Source: Apiosordaria backusii
Lineage: Eukaryota > Ascomycota > Sordariomycetes > Sordariales > Lasiosphaeriaceae
DNA: 64,000 nt
Assembly (NCBI GenBank): GCA_030549205.1
Contig: JAUKTV010000003.1
Coordinates: forward strand, 744,001-808,000
Direction of reading: 5' to 3'
Made by a program: the position numbers and the translations under genes. Positions 1 to 10,825 of this stretch are shown here, one piece after another. The notes beneath the pieces were generated by a model that saw nothing but the letters and a program-made list of their open reading frames with translations, searched no databases and was not told the DNA's origin. How positions within the stretch are numbered: position 1 is the first letter of the stretch; the number at the start of each line of letters is the position of its first letter.

Positions 1-643
1 CTTGCATGGTGACATGTCGGCGTCCCCAACCGGGTGACTCACGGCATGATGTGCCACAATGTTTGTGGAGCGAAGCTTGGTCATCACCCCCCTATTCAGC
101 CCTACACCACGAACGAGGCTAACCCTAACCCACAAGACATTTCGGCAGTTAGGTATGTACCTAAGCAGCTGAACAAGGTAGGTAGCTGGAATGTTTTCAA
201 GAAGACTGAAGCTTTCGTTGGTTAGAGAGGATTGAACAACACACTTGACATCTGCCGACTAACTTCCGACCTTATGACATGTGTTAAAATCATCGCATCC
301 AGCACTTTCGGCGAACAGAAGCGTGTGATGTACAGTGGACGCCTTGCACAGCCCGGTTATCACAGATGGCCCAATTGAAATCTCCATAATTGTGCCAAGA
401 CTGCATGCTGGTGGTTTTGATGGCAGCAGCAGAATGGCGGAGCAGTTCAGTGGAAAATGGAAAGTGTGACCGGACGAGGTGCCACAACATGGCTCTTGCA
501 TATCCATTTTAACCCTCAATGGGCCGCAATCCTAAGGAGCCGACTTCCATCCTCAAAATATCTTTCTCCTCCATATCCACCCTCCGAATCCCTGTGTTCG
601 CGATAACTCTTTGTATTGTGATTCTACTTTGCTGCTTCCGAGC
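1..643. other. no gene recognised; telomere-like dimer at 119-131
   Basis: I see no convincing coding region here. Open frames are short and none resembles a known family. The only notable motif is CTAACCCTAACCC at 119-131, two units of the fungal telomere repeat in the middle of the sequence. Confidence 0.4.
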
Positions 644-1039
644 ATCAATTTTAACTATGCCGCCTGGTAGAGCTTTGTTAGTTGGCGGTCGAGCTGGCGG
701 TGAAGCTGGCAGTGAAGCTAAGCGTGAAGTTGATAGTGGAGCTGCTGGCCTGCTTGGTGCGGCTCGCACAACAGAGCATGAGGACATTGAGGTAAAGAAG
801 CTTTCCACGTATACAGCTTCTATAAATCCCGTCCGCAACAAATCAATTTTAACCATGCCGCCTGGTGGAGCTTCGTTAGTTGGTGGTCGAGCTGGCGGTG
901 AAGCTGGCAGTGAAGCTAATCGTGAAGTTGATGGTCGAGCTAATGGCCTACCTGGTGCGGCTCACACCACTGAACATGAAGACATTGAGGTAAAGAAGCT
1001 TCTCACGTATACAACTTCTATAAGTCCCATCCGCAACAA
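644..1039 (+). repeat. tandem duplication, two 198-bp units
   Basis: Copy 1 runs 644-841 and copy 2 842-1039. They are the same length and differ by scattered substitutions only. The unit is 66 codons long, and a plus-strand frame from about 519 to 1064 stays open through both copies, giving a 66-residue Gly/Ala/Glu-rich repeat beginning near SILTMPPG. The antisense frame is also open over much of copy 1. Inside each unit are shorter internal repeats of the type GAGCTGGCGGTGAAGCTGG. Whether it is translated is unknown: the frame ends at a stop 60 bases before the next gene's start and no family is recognisable. A non-coding minisatellite is equally possible. Confidence 0.85.
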
Positions 1040-1127
1040 ATCGTTAGGAGCTAATCAAGGGTGATAGGGGGGGTACCAGCAGTCAGGATCATACGACCCC
1101 ACTGCCGCCTGCTGCGATGATGCCTCG

Positions 1128-4100
1128 ATGGGGTATACTCACCCGACGCAGTCGTATTCTGAGGGTATGTTTTCGTCGTCGCAGGCTTGGGATTCAGCTG
1201 CCTGGAACTTGAACGATACCTACGATCTTGATTGGGGAACCGCTCCACAAACAGTCCAAAAATCAGGGATAGCATATCCGGACCTTCTCGGTTCTGACAA
1301 CCTGGAAAAGCAACCGTTGGAGACACAGGATACGGTATGTCAATTTGGCTGTTTTCTGTGATGTTCTGGACCAAACGATTATGCTCAGGCCGCCTGGCTT
1401 CATGTTGAAGTGATGGCACTGCGCTAATGCTTGGCAGCAACCCTCGCCAGAGCACAGTCGACATGAACCTCCTGTCGCGAATTACCTTGGATTTCCTCAG
1501 TTCTTTGGCAACATCATGATCGAAAATACTGGAGCTTCCTGCTGGCCTACAGATGATCTAGTCCCGATGTCTCGAGAGACATTGGAAGCGAAGTTGAAGC
1601 CTCTCCTAGCAGCCTATGCGTCGCACCAATTAGGCCATCCCCTAAACGTCGTGGCAGGTTTGGTGCGGCCCTACTCAGCGCAGATTAGTAGTCACTTTTG
1701 GCTCAACGTTTACTCTAAGCGACCAAATGAAGAAAGACCGTCTATGCTCACACCTGGACTGTCTTCACTCTTCGAACACTTGACGGCGACAGGGTCTTCT
1801 AGGAATCATGAGCGTTCCCGTCGCAGTGGCGCTGACAACCGTAGTTCGCTTGAACTATTGCGTGACGTCTGGAATGGAGAACAGATAAGACGGCTGATTG
1901 TCAATCACAGATCATTTGGCAGCTTAGTGACAAAGATTCGAGGGGAGTTGTACTCGGAAGAGCGCGAGATGCAGAAGATTAGGTCCAAAGTGTCAGTCTC
2001 GCTCGGCAAGGGAAGCCCTGGTTCTCGGGGGGAATTGTTCCAGGCAACATTCGAGTCGGACTGGAAACCGTTGGAGTTTCTCCGAAGTCAATTTAGCAAT
2101 CCCATGCCACGAATTGGATCGTTGGTGACGGTAACAGGCTCCGCATTATATGCATACGCGACATCATGCGATAAATATATGGAAAAGACATGGCCATACA
2201 CGGGAAATGACTTCCTATTCGCACTACAGCGTTTTTTAGAGGAGGAAAAAAGCTCCGTCGACAAGCTGTATTTTGCAAAGTCTGAGCGCTCACCATCAGG
2301 TCAGTCCCTACCTACCTACCAGGCTAACGAGCCCCGGCTTTCCTTGGTCTGCTAGGCTAACATAGCTACTTATCTCAGAGGTTAAGCGTTGCGATAGCCC
2401 TAGAGTGAAGTTTCAGTTCTCTTCAAGCAACACATTAACAGTCACGGTCAATGGCACAAAGGAGACGGTCGTCGATGTGGCTCAACAGCTATCATGGTTA
2501 AGCGCAGCGCTTAGCACCTCACCCACAGGCCATAACGAACCTACATACTGTAAAACAGACCAGTTGATTTCCTCGGAGAACCAAAAGGACGACCAGCCAT
2601 GTTTCAAGATTTCACGAAGCTTTGAGAAGATACCCGCGACTGACAAAAAGATATGTTGGTTACCTTTGTTCTCCAACGCGACAGTGGCTTGGGGATTCCC
2701 AACTCCTGAAAGGCTTGGAGAAGTCGGGCTAGAGATCCCCGTGCCACTAATGGCTAATTTAACCGGTGCTCGACATGCTGTGGAATACCAAGGTGGGATT
2801 GTGCTGAAGGGACTCTCCACAATGCTCATCCCAACAAAATGCACGACAAACTGGTCCACGAGTAGCGTTCAGTGGCACTTGGTCTTCAACAAAGACAATA
2901 CCAGGAGGCTGTCATATAAAGATGGGATTGCCCAGTGCCAAAGAAGGGCTCTCCTTGACGACGTCAATCTGTCATCTCTGGAGACAATGAGAGCCTTTAT
3001 CGGCTGGTGCTCTTCCGTGGACGTAATTCTGGGGCGCTCAGATGCAGATTACGACAACATCAAATACTCCGGGGCTCAAGAAGTAGGACAACAGTTCAAA
3101 CTTCGTGGTGGCAGTCTGGGCTTTCAACAGTTTGCTTTGGCTCAAGTAGACTTTGCCCTCGGAGCAAAGGATGGAAGATGCCATTTTCAGCGAGAAGGGC
3201 CATACGATCAACTAATTGGTATAGCCGAGAAGACATACATCTTGCTGTTCGATAGCGGCGAGCGTCGAGCATGGCTCGTGCCTGCATCCGGCGTCCTGAT
3301 GCATGTGGCCCAACATCGAAACTGGCTCAACCCGTATATTTCCGGGGGCCAGAAAGTCACCTTCAAGGATGCACCTTCTTTCAAGGAGCAACTCCTCTCT
3401 AATTACGGATCTAACCTCTCTGATCACGAACAATACCACTTCAAAGATATGATCACGGGGATCTGGTCGATCCTCGAGTTTCTCTTGGACCAAACAGTAT
3501 CGTCAGACACCACTTCTGGGCCGAGCATCAAGTCGCCATTTGAATACACCCTGGAGGGCTACGAATTCAGAGCTGTTGCAGAACAACGCTCTCCTTTTAG
3601 AAGGAAGAAGTGCAAGGTCAACATGTCAGCAGGTCGGTGGCCCTCATTGATCAGAGATATCGACGCCCTTGTCCTTTTTGGGAATGGGTTCGGAGACCTG
3701 ATCAAGCCTTCTTCAAATGATGCCGGTCTCTGCAGCATGTGGAAGACGGTCCCCAAAAACAAGGACTATTTGGCTACCACGGTGAAAATAGTCCAAGACC
3801 TATACAATGTTGCGGGATGCGAAGGGTCGAGAGAGTATCTCACCAGTCGATCCCACCTACGATGGCATCAAAATGAAGGGGCATTGCTGTTTGAAGGCTG
3901 CCAGAACCCAGATGCCCATTCGTGCCTGTGTAATCGTGTACAACACATTGTTTCTCGCAGTTTTAGGGGCAAAACTGTGGCTCCTGGGCATTTAGAGGAC
4001 AAGGGGGCTGTTATCTTTGGCAAACGTCGGGCATCACCATACCTTAAATTCCGTAACCTACCAAGAGATGCCGATAATGAAGTCAAGGACAGCTCGGTGA

Positions 4101-4375
4101 CAGCGAAGCTTTTCAGTCAGCCCAGTCTCGTTTTCGGTATCAAAGCAACTAAACTGTCTCAGTCAAGTGCTTCGCTTTCGATTGCTTCCAGCTCAGCGCA
4201 AACATCGTCAGGTACATCTGTCGTCGGCAATACACCACGAAGCTCTGCTCCGGCTTTGTCTTGCACTGGTCAACAAGAAACTCTGAACGAGAGGCTTAAA
4301 CACCTTGAACTCGACAGGGAGGAGCAGCTGCCAGCTGGTTTGCGATCCACACGAGGTCAAGCTCAATCAAGTTAA
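1128..4375 (+). CDS. large uncharacterised fungal protein, three exons
   Basis: The model has exons 1128-1334, 1438-2299 and 2379-4375, giving 1021 residues. Introns begin GTATGT and GTCAGT, carry GCTAAT and GCTAAC branch sites, and end CAG; both join the frames exactly. The region around residues 440-700 (AWGFPTPERLGEVGLEIP, VVLKG-type and WLVPASGVLMH-type segments) resembles a protein family that is highly expanded and unnamed in Pezizomycotina; I recognise the pattern, not a function. No signal peptide or membrane segment is evident, and the C-terminus is Ser-rich and low in complexity. The start is uncertain: the same frame is open upstream to 1068, behind a possible acceptor ending at 1079, so an extra 5' exon may exist. 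Confidence 0.75.
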
Positions 4376-5042
4376 TATCAACGGTTATACTAGCAGCGTG
4401 CTTAAGGGGTGGTAAACAGATCAACAGAACAGCTGACGAAGGCCATTGTGTAGATGGATTTTGTATACATACGAAGTATATGATATGATTTCTTTTATAC
4501 TAATTTCAGTGCTCTATCAACCATCTTCACGTTCACGTTTCATACCTTATCTACCTATGCCTACGGGCGTGAAGATGCTCTGTGCTAGCATCTCGTCTCC
4601 CTGATTAGAAGGCCTTTCAACTTTGGTGGTTACATGGTATTTTCATGATTGGGTTGATGGGGTGTTTGTGCGGCTATGTATTAGGTCGCTTAGTGACCGG
4701 TCTCTCTCGTGTTAACTGGATACTTTGACGGTCAAAACTTACCAACATTTCTCTAGAGTTCCCTAAGCTCATAATCACCGTGGACCACGTTGAGATATGC
4801 TCTCTTGGCTTGGTGGGTCCGGTCCGGAGTTCGACACCCGGGATCGGTGTGGGGCACCCGGCGCACGGTGTATTGATGCCCGAACCCCTTCGGAGGTGCT
4901 CACATGATGCACAGGTTGCATGCGCTCCAATGGCCAGCACTTCTATACGGATACATCAAGGCCATGATGGCCACCCAGCTTGATTGGCATTCTGTTTTCA
5001 TCTCATCACAATATTATTCTTCTGACAACGACTGGAAGCAAA
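4376..5042. other. intergenic; degenerate tRNA-like segment at 4774-4842
   Basis: No gene is seen. An A-box-like TGGACCACGTTG at 4781 and a B-box-like GAGTTCGACACC at 4827 have tRNA-like spacing, but the T-arm pairs poorly and no complete cloverleaf forms, so this is at best a decayed tRNA or a tRNA-derived repeat. The 3' part is the promoter of the GH5 gene. Confidence 0.3.
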
Positions 5043-6794
5043 ATGGCTCCTCCTACGCCCGCGACAAGATGCCTCCGGGTGGAGGGGGCCAATATCGTGG
5101 ACGCAGAAGGGAAGCAGGTCATCCTCAAGGGCGTAAGTATCGTTCGCCTTGCAATATGTTGAGCTACATCACTTACCATCAGCAGTGTGCTACCGGCGGT
5201 CACACCAACATGGAGAACTTCATCACCGGCTACCCCGGTCACGAAAGTGAGATGAGAAAAGCAATGCTTGAGGTGCTTGGCCAAGAGAAATACGACTTCT
5301 TCTTTGACAAGGTTTGTTCTCTCTATCCCCCTCATGTCCTCTCGCTTCTAATTCTGTATAGTTCCTTGAATACTTCTTCACCTCCTCCGACGCTCGCTTC
5401 CTCGCCTCTCTCGGTCTGAACTGCATCCGCATCCCCATCAACTACCACCACTTCCTCGACGACCTAAATCCGTCCGTCATCAAGAAGGAAGGCTTCAAAC
5501 TCATCGACCGGATTGTCAACGCCTGTGCAGCAGAGGGCTTGTACACCATCCTCGACATGCACACCTTTCCCGGAGGCCAAAACCAAGGCTGGCACTCCGA
5601 CACTGGAATCCACAAGGCTTTGTTCTGGGACTTCAAGGTCTTTCAGGATGGCATGACAGAGCTCTGGGTTGAGATTGCGAAGCACTACAAGGGGAATACT
5701 TGGGTCAGCTGCCCCTGATTCACCCTTGTTTCAGCCAACTGACAGATAACAAACACAGGTAGCAGGTTACAACCCTATGAACGAACCCGCCGACCCCAAC
5801 CACACCGCCTTGCAGGCCTGGTATCAGCGGGTGGAGAAGGCCATTCGCGAGGTCGACCCTGATCACATCTTGTTTCTGGACGGCAACACCTACGCCATGG
5901 ATTTTACTGGGTTCAAGGAGGTTCTTCCCAACTGCGTCTACGCCATCCATGACTACGCTAGTTTTGGGTTTCCCGCTGGTGAACCATATGTGGGCAGCCC
6001 TGAGCAGAAAGAGGCGCTCCAGAAGTCGTATGAGCGGAAGGTGGAGTTTATGAAAGAGAGGGGGGTTCCGGTATGTCTCAGCCCCTATGAAAGGATCCCT
6101 GGACAGTCTTGTTAACGATGACAGATCTGGAACGGCGAATTCGGCCCCGTCTACGCCAGCCCTGAGGACCCCAATCACGGCAAGATCAACCAGCAACGAT
6201 ACGACCTACTGGGTCAACAACTGAAGATCTACAAGAAGGATGAGATCAGTTGGAGCATCTGGCTGTACAAGGACATTGGTTTTCAAGGTCAGCTTCTTTC
6301 CTCACCATTCCTCCAAAAAACATGCCTGCTAACACCAGAGAAAGGAATGGTCCACGCCTCCCCAGACTCCCCTTACATCCGCCTTCTCAAACCATTCCTA
6401 GACAAGAAAATGCGCTTGGGCGTCGACAAATGGTTTGCCATTCCCCTGTTCCTCGCCCCATTCCTCCTGCTAACATCGCCATGACTTCAGGGGCCGTGAC
6501 GACTCCGCCGTAAAGCACATTTACGAACCCGTTATCGCACATTTCAAGGAGTCCATCCTTCCCGAGCATGTCAACAAGCGGTACCCGCAAGTGTGGAAGA
6601 TAGAAGGGCATATCCACCGTGTACTGAGGGAGACACTCATGAGTGAGATTTTGTGCTGGGAGTATGCTAGCTACTTCGAGGGCAAGACATTGGAAGAACT
6701 AGATGCGTTGGCCGCGAGCTTCAAATTGGAGAATTGCGTCAAGAGGGAGGGGTTGAATGAGATCTTGCGGAAGGACGCGGAGGGCAAAGACTGA
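5043..6794 (+). CDS. glycoside hydrolase family 5 enzyme, intracellular
   Basis: Seven exons (5043-5132, 5186-5311, 5362-5703, 5759-6070, 6125-6287, 6339-6432, 6491-6794) join into 476 residues. GH5 enzymes are retaining (beta/alpha)8 hydrolases of beta-glycans. The proton donor is expected at Glu195 in YNPMNEP and the nucleophile at Glu295 in IWNGEFGP. LNCIRIPINYHHF, LDMHTFPGGQNQGWHSD and SWSIWLYKDIGFQ are further GH5 core segments. There is no signal peptide, unlike secreted cellulases, so an intracellular substrate is likely. The substrate cannot be told from sequence. The start ATG at 5043 sits in a good context and is the first ATG in frame. A C-terminal helical extension after the barrel (from about residue 385) is seen in this fungal subgroup. 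Confidence 0.9.
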
Positions 6795-7276
6795 ACGGTG
6801 ATTTGGTTGTTAGTTTGAACGTGCATAGATACATTTTGAAATAGATATTTCCACGGTGTGTGTGTGTGACATGTAACTGTAGCCTTAGGGTGGAACAGCT
6901 GCTATTATAGGGGAACCAACAGGCCCTATTTCGCAACGTTACCATTAGAGCTTCGTGTTAGCCCATAGAACCTCTGCACAAACCTTCTTCTGCATAACCC
7001 CATCGTTCCCTTGCACCGATCTGTCTCCTAGTTCTTGATTGCACGTCTGTGGCTGACCTCCTGCCTCGGTCGCTGTTTTGATACGATCTTAAAGGAGATA
7101 GTGGGAATAAGGGTGTTATACAAGGGCTTGTAGCTTCGCTTGACCACTAGAAGGATGAGGAGACCAACTGGAACACGAACAGCCAATCGGGGGAGTCGAT
7201 ATGTCCCAACTTCTTCCTCACCCCCGCATTGACTCTGCGCACGACACCGCAACGTTCACCTGTGACCTCGACACCA
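6795..7276. other. intergenic between GH5 and HET genes
   Basis: This holds the GH5 3' region, including a (GT)n run near 6855, and the HET gene promoter. I see no gene. Confidence 0.5.
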
Positions 7277-9145
7277 ATGGCATCATTACCGCTTTACCAG
7301 TACAAGCCCCTAGACCTCTCCGCCGACTCCGTCCGACTAGTTCGATTATGCAAAGGTGCATACGACGAACAGATTCACTGCGAACTTCTAGAGACGTACA
7401 TCCGTGACTCGGAGGGCATCCCATATGAAGCACTCTCGTACACATGGGGCGGTACAGACCGGCAAGGGTTCATCGTCGTTGACCACACTTCAATTGTGCA
7501 GGTAACAGGCAACCTGTACACCGCCCTCGTGAATCTCAGACACCAGCACAGTGATCGGTTGCTGTGGATTGATGCGATATGCATTGATCAAAACAATGAC
7601 CGGGAACGAGGCCATCAGGTTGGTCAGATGAGGAAAATCTATGAAAATGCCGAGGAGGTTATGGTTTGGTTGGGTCCAGGGGGGACATTTGAAGCCAACT
7701 TGGCCATCAAGTTCCTGGGGGAAGTCAATGAACAGGTCCTTGCCACAAATCAGATGTGGAGCTGGAGGAGCCGGAAAGAGAGCTGGAAATCAGAGCTGAA
7801 TTACCGGAGGACAATGTTTTTGGAGAGGCTCCCCGATGACACGCTTGCAAAATACCGATATGCTTTCGACAGCCTGCTTGCGAGTCCTTGGTTCCGAAGG
7901 GTGTGGATCATCCAGGAGATTGCTTGCTCAAGGAAGGCCAGTATCATGTGTGGTCGTAAGAGCATACCCTCTCGAACGTTTGCGATTGCGCCAGAGTTTC
8001 TAGCTCTCCAAGTTGACGGGCAAGTGCAGGCTGTCTTGGATGTCATGCCAGGCTTTCGGAGGTCAGAGTCGTGGTGGAGTCACAAACGGACTCTGGGAAT
8101 GCTGTTGCAGAAATTCAGGGACAGCGAGGCAAGTGACTTCCGAGATAAGGTGTTTGCTCTGCTTGGAATGGCCCCCGACGCCGAGGCCGCCATTACACCA
8201 GATTACGAGAAGGATCCCCGTCACCTTGTCCAGCAAACGGCGTCATTTCTGGTCTTTGGGGTGGTTGTAGAAAAGGAAGTGTACGAGTTTCCTCCATGGT
8301 CGCTGAGCAGTCTTCCTGACAGAACGGAGGAGATGGTCGAAGAAGCACTCCACAGGCTTATGAGCGGAAGGCCATTGTCGGCCGACGTGCGGATTCCTAT
8401 CCCAGTCCGTGTGAATGCAAACGACTTGCTTACTGACTGGGGTGGTCAGGGGTTGGATTTTCAGGGATATATCATGGGTTTAGCGCAAGGACATGATGAG
8501 CGCGATCTGATGAAGCTTGCCAGTTTTGTTCTCCGAAACGCGGGGGAAGCTGTAACTGCGATGGCAAGAACCCAGAACCTTGCTCTAACTGGTTACCAAC
8601 CTCTAGGATTACTCGCTGTATATCTGGCAGCGAAGTATCAGCAGTGGAAGGTTGTAAAGTTGCTCATCGGCTATCCAACAGCCATCCTAAATTCGGTGGC
8701 TGACAATCTTCAGAGGCCTGGGCTGCCAAGAGCTATCTGGATGGCAACTTGGAATCGTCACTTGAGAATGATACGCCTGATCAAGTATGGCGTCGATATC
8801 CCGGCAAAGTGGAAGCACGGGCCCTTGAGGACCGAAGATACACTCGACCTTTTCAATAGCCTTGTTGCGTTTGAAGGGGCGCCTGATATCATCTTGTCCG
8901 AATTCATAGACTCGGAGTCAATGATGCGGGGGTGGTGGCATGTCCACGCTCGAGAGGTCAAAATGTTGGATCTGTTGGCATCATATGGCGCACCGTTGGA
9001 CAGGATCTGGGCTTCCCCAAGCCGTGAGCATTGGGTTAGCAATGCTCACAAAATCGTGGAGGCCCTGACTGAGAATGGGGTGGAAATTGGACCTGTGTGC
9101 ACGGCGCTATGCAAGGCATCCGATCTTGAAAGGCAAGGGGGTTGA
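7277..9145 (+). CDS. HET-domain protein with ankyrin-like C-terminus
   Basis: A single exon encodes 622 residues. HET proteins mediate non-self recognition and heterokaryon incompatibility in fungi; the HET domain acts as a cell-death effector. The domain spans about residues 50-210, with the three classical blocks YEALSYTWGG, LLWIDAICIDQNN and PWFRRVWIIQEIA. A conserved downstream segment DKVFALLGMAPD follows. The C-terminal third (about 440-600) contains weak helix-turn-helix units such as LLAVYLAAKYQQWKVVKLLIG and MLDLLASYGAPLD that look like degenerate ankyrin repeats. The start is the first in-frame ATG. The stop lies only 27 bases from the stop of the convergent 175-residue gene. Which incompatibility function it has, if any, cannot be inferred. 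Confidence 0.93.
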   Translation: MASLPLYQYKPLDLSADSVRLVRLCKGAYDEQIHCELLETYIRDSEGIPYEALSYTWGGTDRQGFIVVDHTSIVQVTGNLYTALVNLRHQHSDRLLWIDAICIDQNNDRERGHQVGQMRKIYENAEEVMVWLGPGGTFEANLAIKFLGEVNEQVLATNQMWSWRSRKESWKSELNYRRTMFLERLPDDTLAKYRYAFDSLLASPWFRRVWIIQEIACSRKASIMCGRKSIPSRTFAIAPEFLALQVDGQVQAVLDVMPGFRRSESWWSHKRTLGMLLQKFRDSEASDFRDKVFALLGMAPDAEAAITPDYEKDPRHLVQQTASFLVFGVVVEKEVYEFPPWSLSSLPDRTEEMVEEALHRLMSGRPLSADVRIPIPVRVNANDLLTDWGGQGLDFQGYIMGLAQGHDERDLMKLASFVLRNAGEAVTAMARTQNLALTGYQPLGLLAVYLAAKYQQWKVVKLLIGYPTAILNSVADNLQRPGLPRAIWMATWNRHLRMIRLIKYGVDIPAKWKHGPLRTEDTLDLFNSLVAFEGAPDIILSEFIDSESMMRGWWHVHAREVKMLDLLASYGAPLDRIWASPSREHWVSNAHKIVEALTENGVEIGPVCTALCKASDLERQGG

Positions 9146-9172
9146 TAAGGTTTAAAATAAATATCGAGTTTT

Positions 9173-9700
9173 TTAGTGAGAGAGTCTCATGACATCCAGG
9201 CTTAATATATCCTCGGGCACATCTTGCCAGGCAGCCCAGCCATCTTCTCCCAAGTCTTCGCCGATCTCCCTCCCCTGGATCTTGAACACAAATGCATCCC
9301 CCGCGAAGGTTCTGTTCCTCTCGAATATCGCCTCTGGGAATCTCTCGTTCTGGGGAAGGTTGTCGAGATCAAAGGAATAGAACAAGACGTAAAGCCCGTC
9401 ACAGCCCGCGATAGGCTGATTTTCTAGGCGGAAAGTTTCCACGTCTCGCCACTGCCATCCTTGTTCCGTCTTCCAAAATGGACGAAGATCTGGGACATGT
9501 CCCCAGCAAGCATCGGGGCCATCGTTGACACCGTGGGTTGTTGTCGTTACGGTCAAAAGATGAGGTTCTTCTGAGGGGTCGGATGGAAAGCGGATGCCGC
9601 GGATGGTGACGAGGGTCGGTAGCAGTGCAGGGACGTCACCAAGAGGGATAGAGAAAAGAGAGCTGAGCAAACTCAACGCCTCACTGAAAAAAGCAGCCAT
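9173..9700 (-). CDS. uncharacterised 175-residue protein
   Basis: This is one open exon from ATG at 9700. The composition is protein-like, with evenly spread tryptophans and acidic residues (CWGHVPDLRPFWKTEQGW, YVLFYSFDLDNLP, GWAAWQDVPEDIL). The first 30 residues are hydrophobic (SEALSLLSSLFSIPLGDVPALLPTLV) but lack the basic start of a standard signal peptide. I do not recognise the family. It lies tail to tail with the HET gene, 27 bases apart, so the transcripts probably overlap at the 3' ends. It could be an unrelated accessory gene or a linked recognition partner; the sequence does not decide. Confidence 0.6.
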   Translation of the reverse strand: MAAFFSEALSLLSSLFSIPLGDVPALLPTLVTIRGIRFPSDPSEEPHLLTVTTTTHGVNDGPDACWGHVPDLRPFWKTEQGWQWRDVETFRLENQPIAGCDGLYVLFYSFDLDNLPQNERFPEAIFERNRTFAGDAFVFKIQGREIGEDLGEDGWAAWQDVPEDILSLDVMRLSH

Positions 9701-9757
9701 CGCTCAAGGATTCGATTATTACAGTTGATGATAGGAGGACTTCTTTGTCAGTGGCCG

Positions 9758-10825
9758 AACGTTTTTGTGCGGGGTCAATGAGCTCAGCAGTTGCACCTTC
9801 TATTCGCGGCCAGGGGTGGTGAGACAAACATGGGCAGCCAATCCACTCCTCTGATTTCAGATCTTTCATCTATTGTCTACACTACCAACAGTGGGTGTTA
9901 CAACCCTCACAGACTAAAACTGTCTTACGTCCAGGAGTACCCCGTAGCTGTATATGTTCCATCCCCTTCAACAGTTGGTATAAAGGGGGCTACACCAGCT
10001 GCAGCAAGGACAGTTCTTCGGGCAGACCACATTTTGTCGGGCTGCGACATGTTCTGCGTTGCTAGTTTTGATAGAGTTAGGCATGGAGGTGGCTGAGGTA
10101 GATGAATTGTGGGACATACGCATAGTGGCCTTCTGCCATTGCATCAGATACGGCGGCAGGGAGAGCGAGAGCTGGGAGTGCTGTCGTCAGGAGGGTGATG
10201 AGGAACTTGGTGGCGAGCATCTCGACTAGGTCGTCAGGGAATGGGTGTATTGCTTCAGCGTTGGGGACAAGTTTAGGTTGACTAGAGTCGAGTTGCCTTG
10301 GGAGAAAAGGTGCTTGACTCAAAAGGTTGCTAGGTCCTATTCATCTCAAATCCCTGCTTAGATAACTTCTCTTGGGAAGAAATAGAGGGTAAGGAAAAGA
10401 ATTCATTCCCGACAGTAAGTGTACTAATCAAGAGTGGGTAGGAATGGTGCTATCATGAGCTGTGTTACGCTTTCGATCCTTACCTGCACCTAACTGAGAG
10501 ATAGTGCAGGCTGTGCTACCAATCCCAGTGCAAACTACACTCCCAACGGCCCTCATCAACGCACATTCTTCGTTTCGCGGCCAATGGCATTTTTTATATA
10601 CAATACTACAGTCAGTTGGTGGTGGCGACGATCTCGACGCATGGTGTCAGAGCCGTTTGGAGGCCCAACAAGTCTCAAAGTTGAAACATGGATACTCTAC
10701 ATCTCGTTCAAAAATGCGGCCATCACTTACAAATCCTGTTGACACGGTGTTTCTGTGCGGAGTCAATGGGCTCAACATATTGCACCTTCCGTTTGTTTCT
10801 GAGAGAGATGGGCAGTGGCAGGCAG
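9758..10825. repeat. diverged direct repeat pair 9758-9835 and 10749-10825
   Basis: Both copies contain the pattern TGTGCGGRGTCAATGRGCTC followed by TTGCACCTT and, further on, a shared ATGGGCAG. They lie on either side of the secreted peptide gene. Several differences are G/A transitions. The duplicated segment is not coding in a recognisable way. Confidence 0.4.
9968..10220 (-). CDS. small secreted six-cysteine peptide precursor
   Basis: Two exons (10220-10120 and 10061-9968) join into 64 residues. The donor is GTATGT, the branch site CTAAC and the acceptor CTAG; the phase-2 junction restores the frame exactly, and the spliced frame then runs through six cysteines to a TGA. The N-terminus MLATKFLITLLTTALPALA is a clear signal peptide, with cleavage expected near residue 20. 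A short acidic linker follows, then an AAR sequence, then the cysteine core in the pattern C-x3-C-x-C-C-x2-C-x6-C at the very C-terminus. This is the layout of a fungal secreted cysteine-rich peptide. The role is unknown: cell-cell signalling, host or competitor interaction and antimicrobial action are all possible. The ATG at 10220 is the first in frame. Confidence 0.6.
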
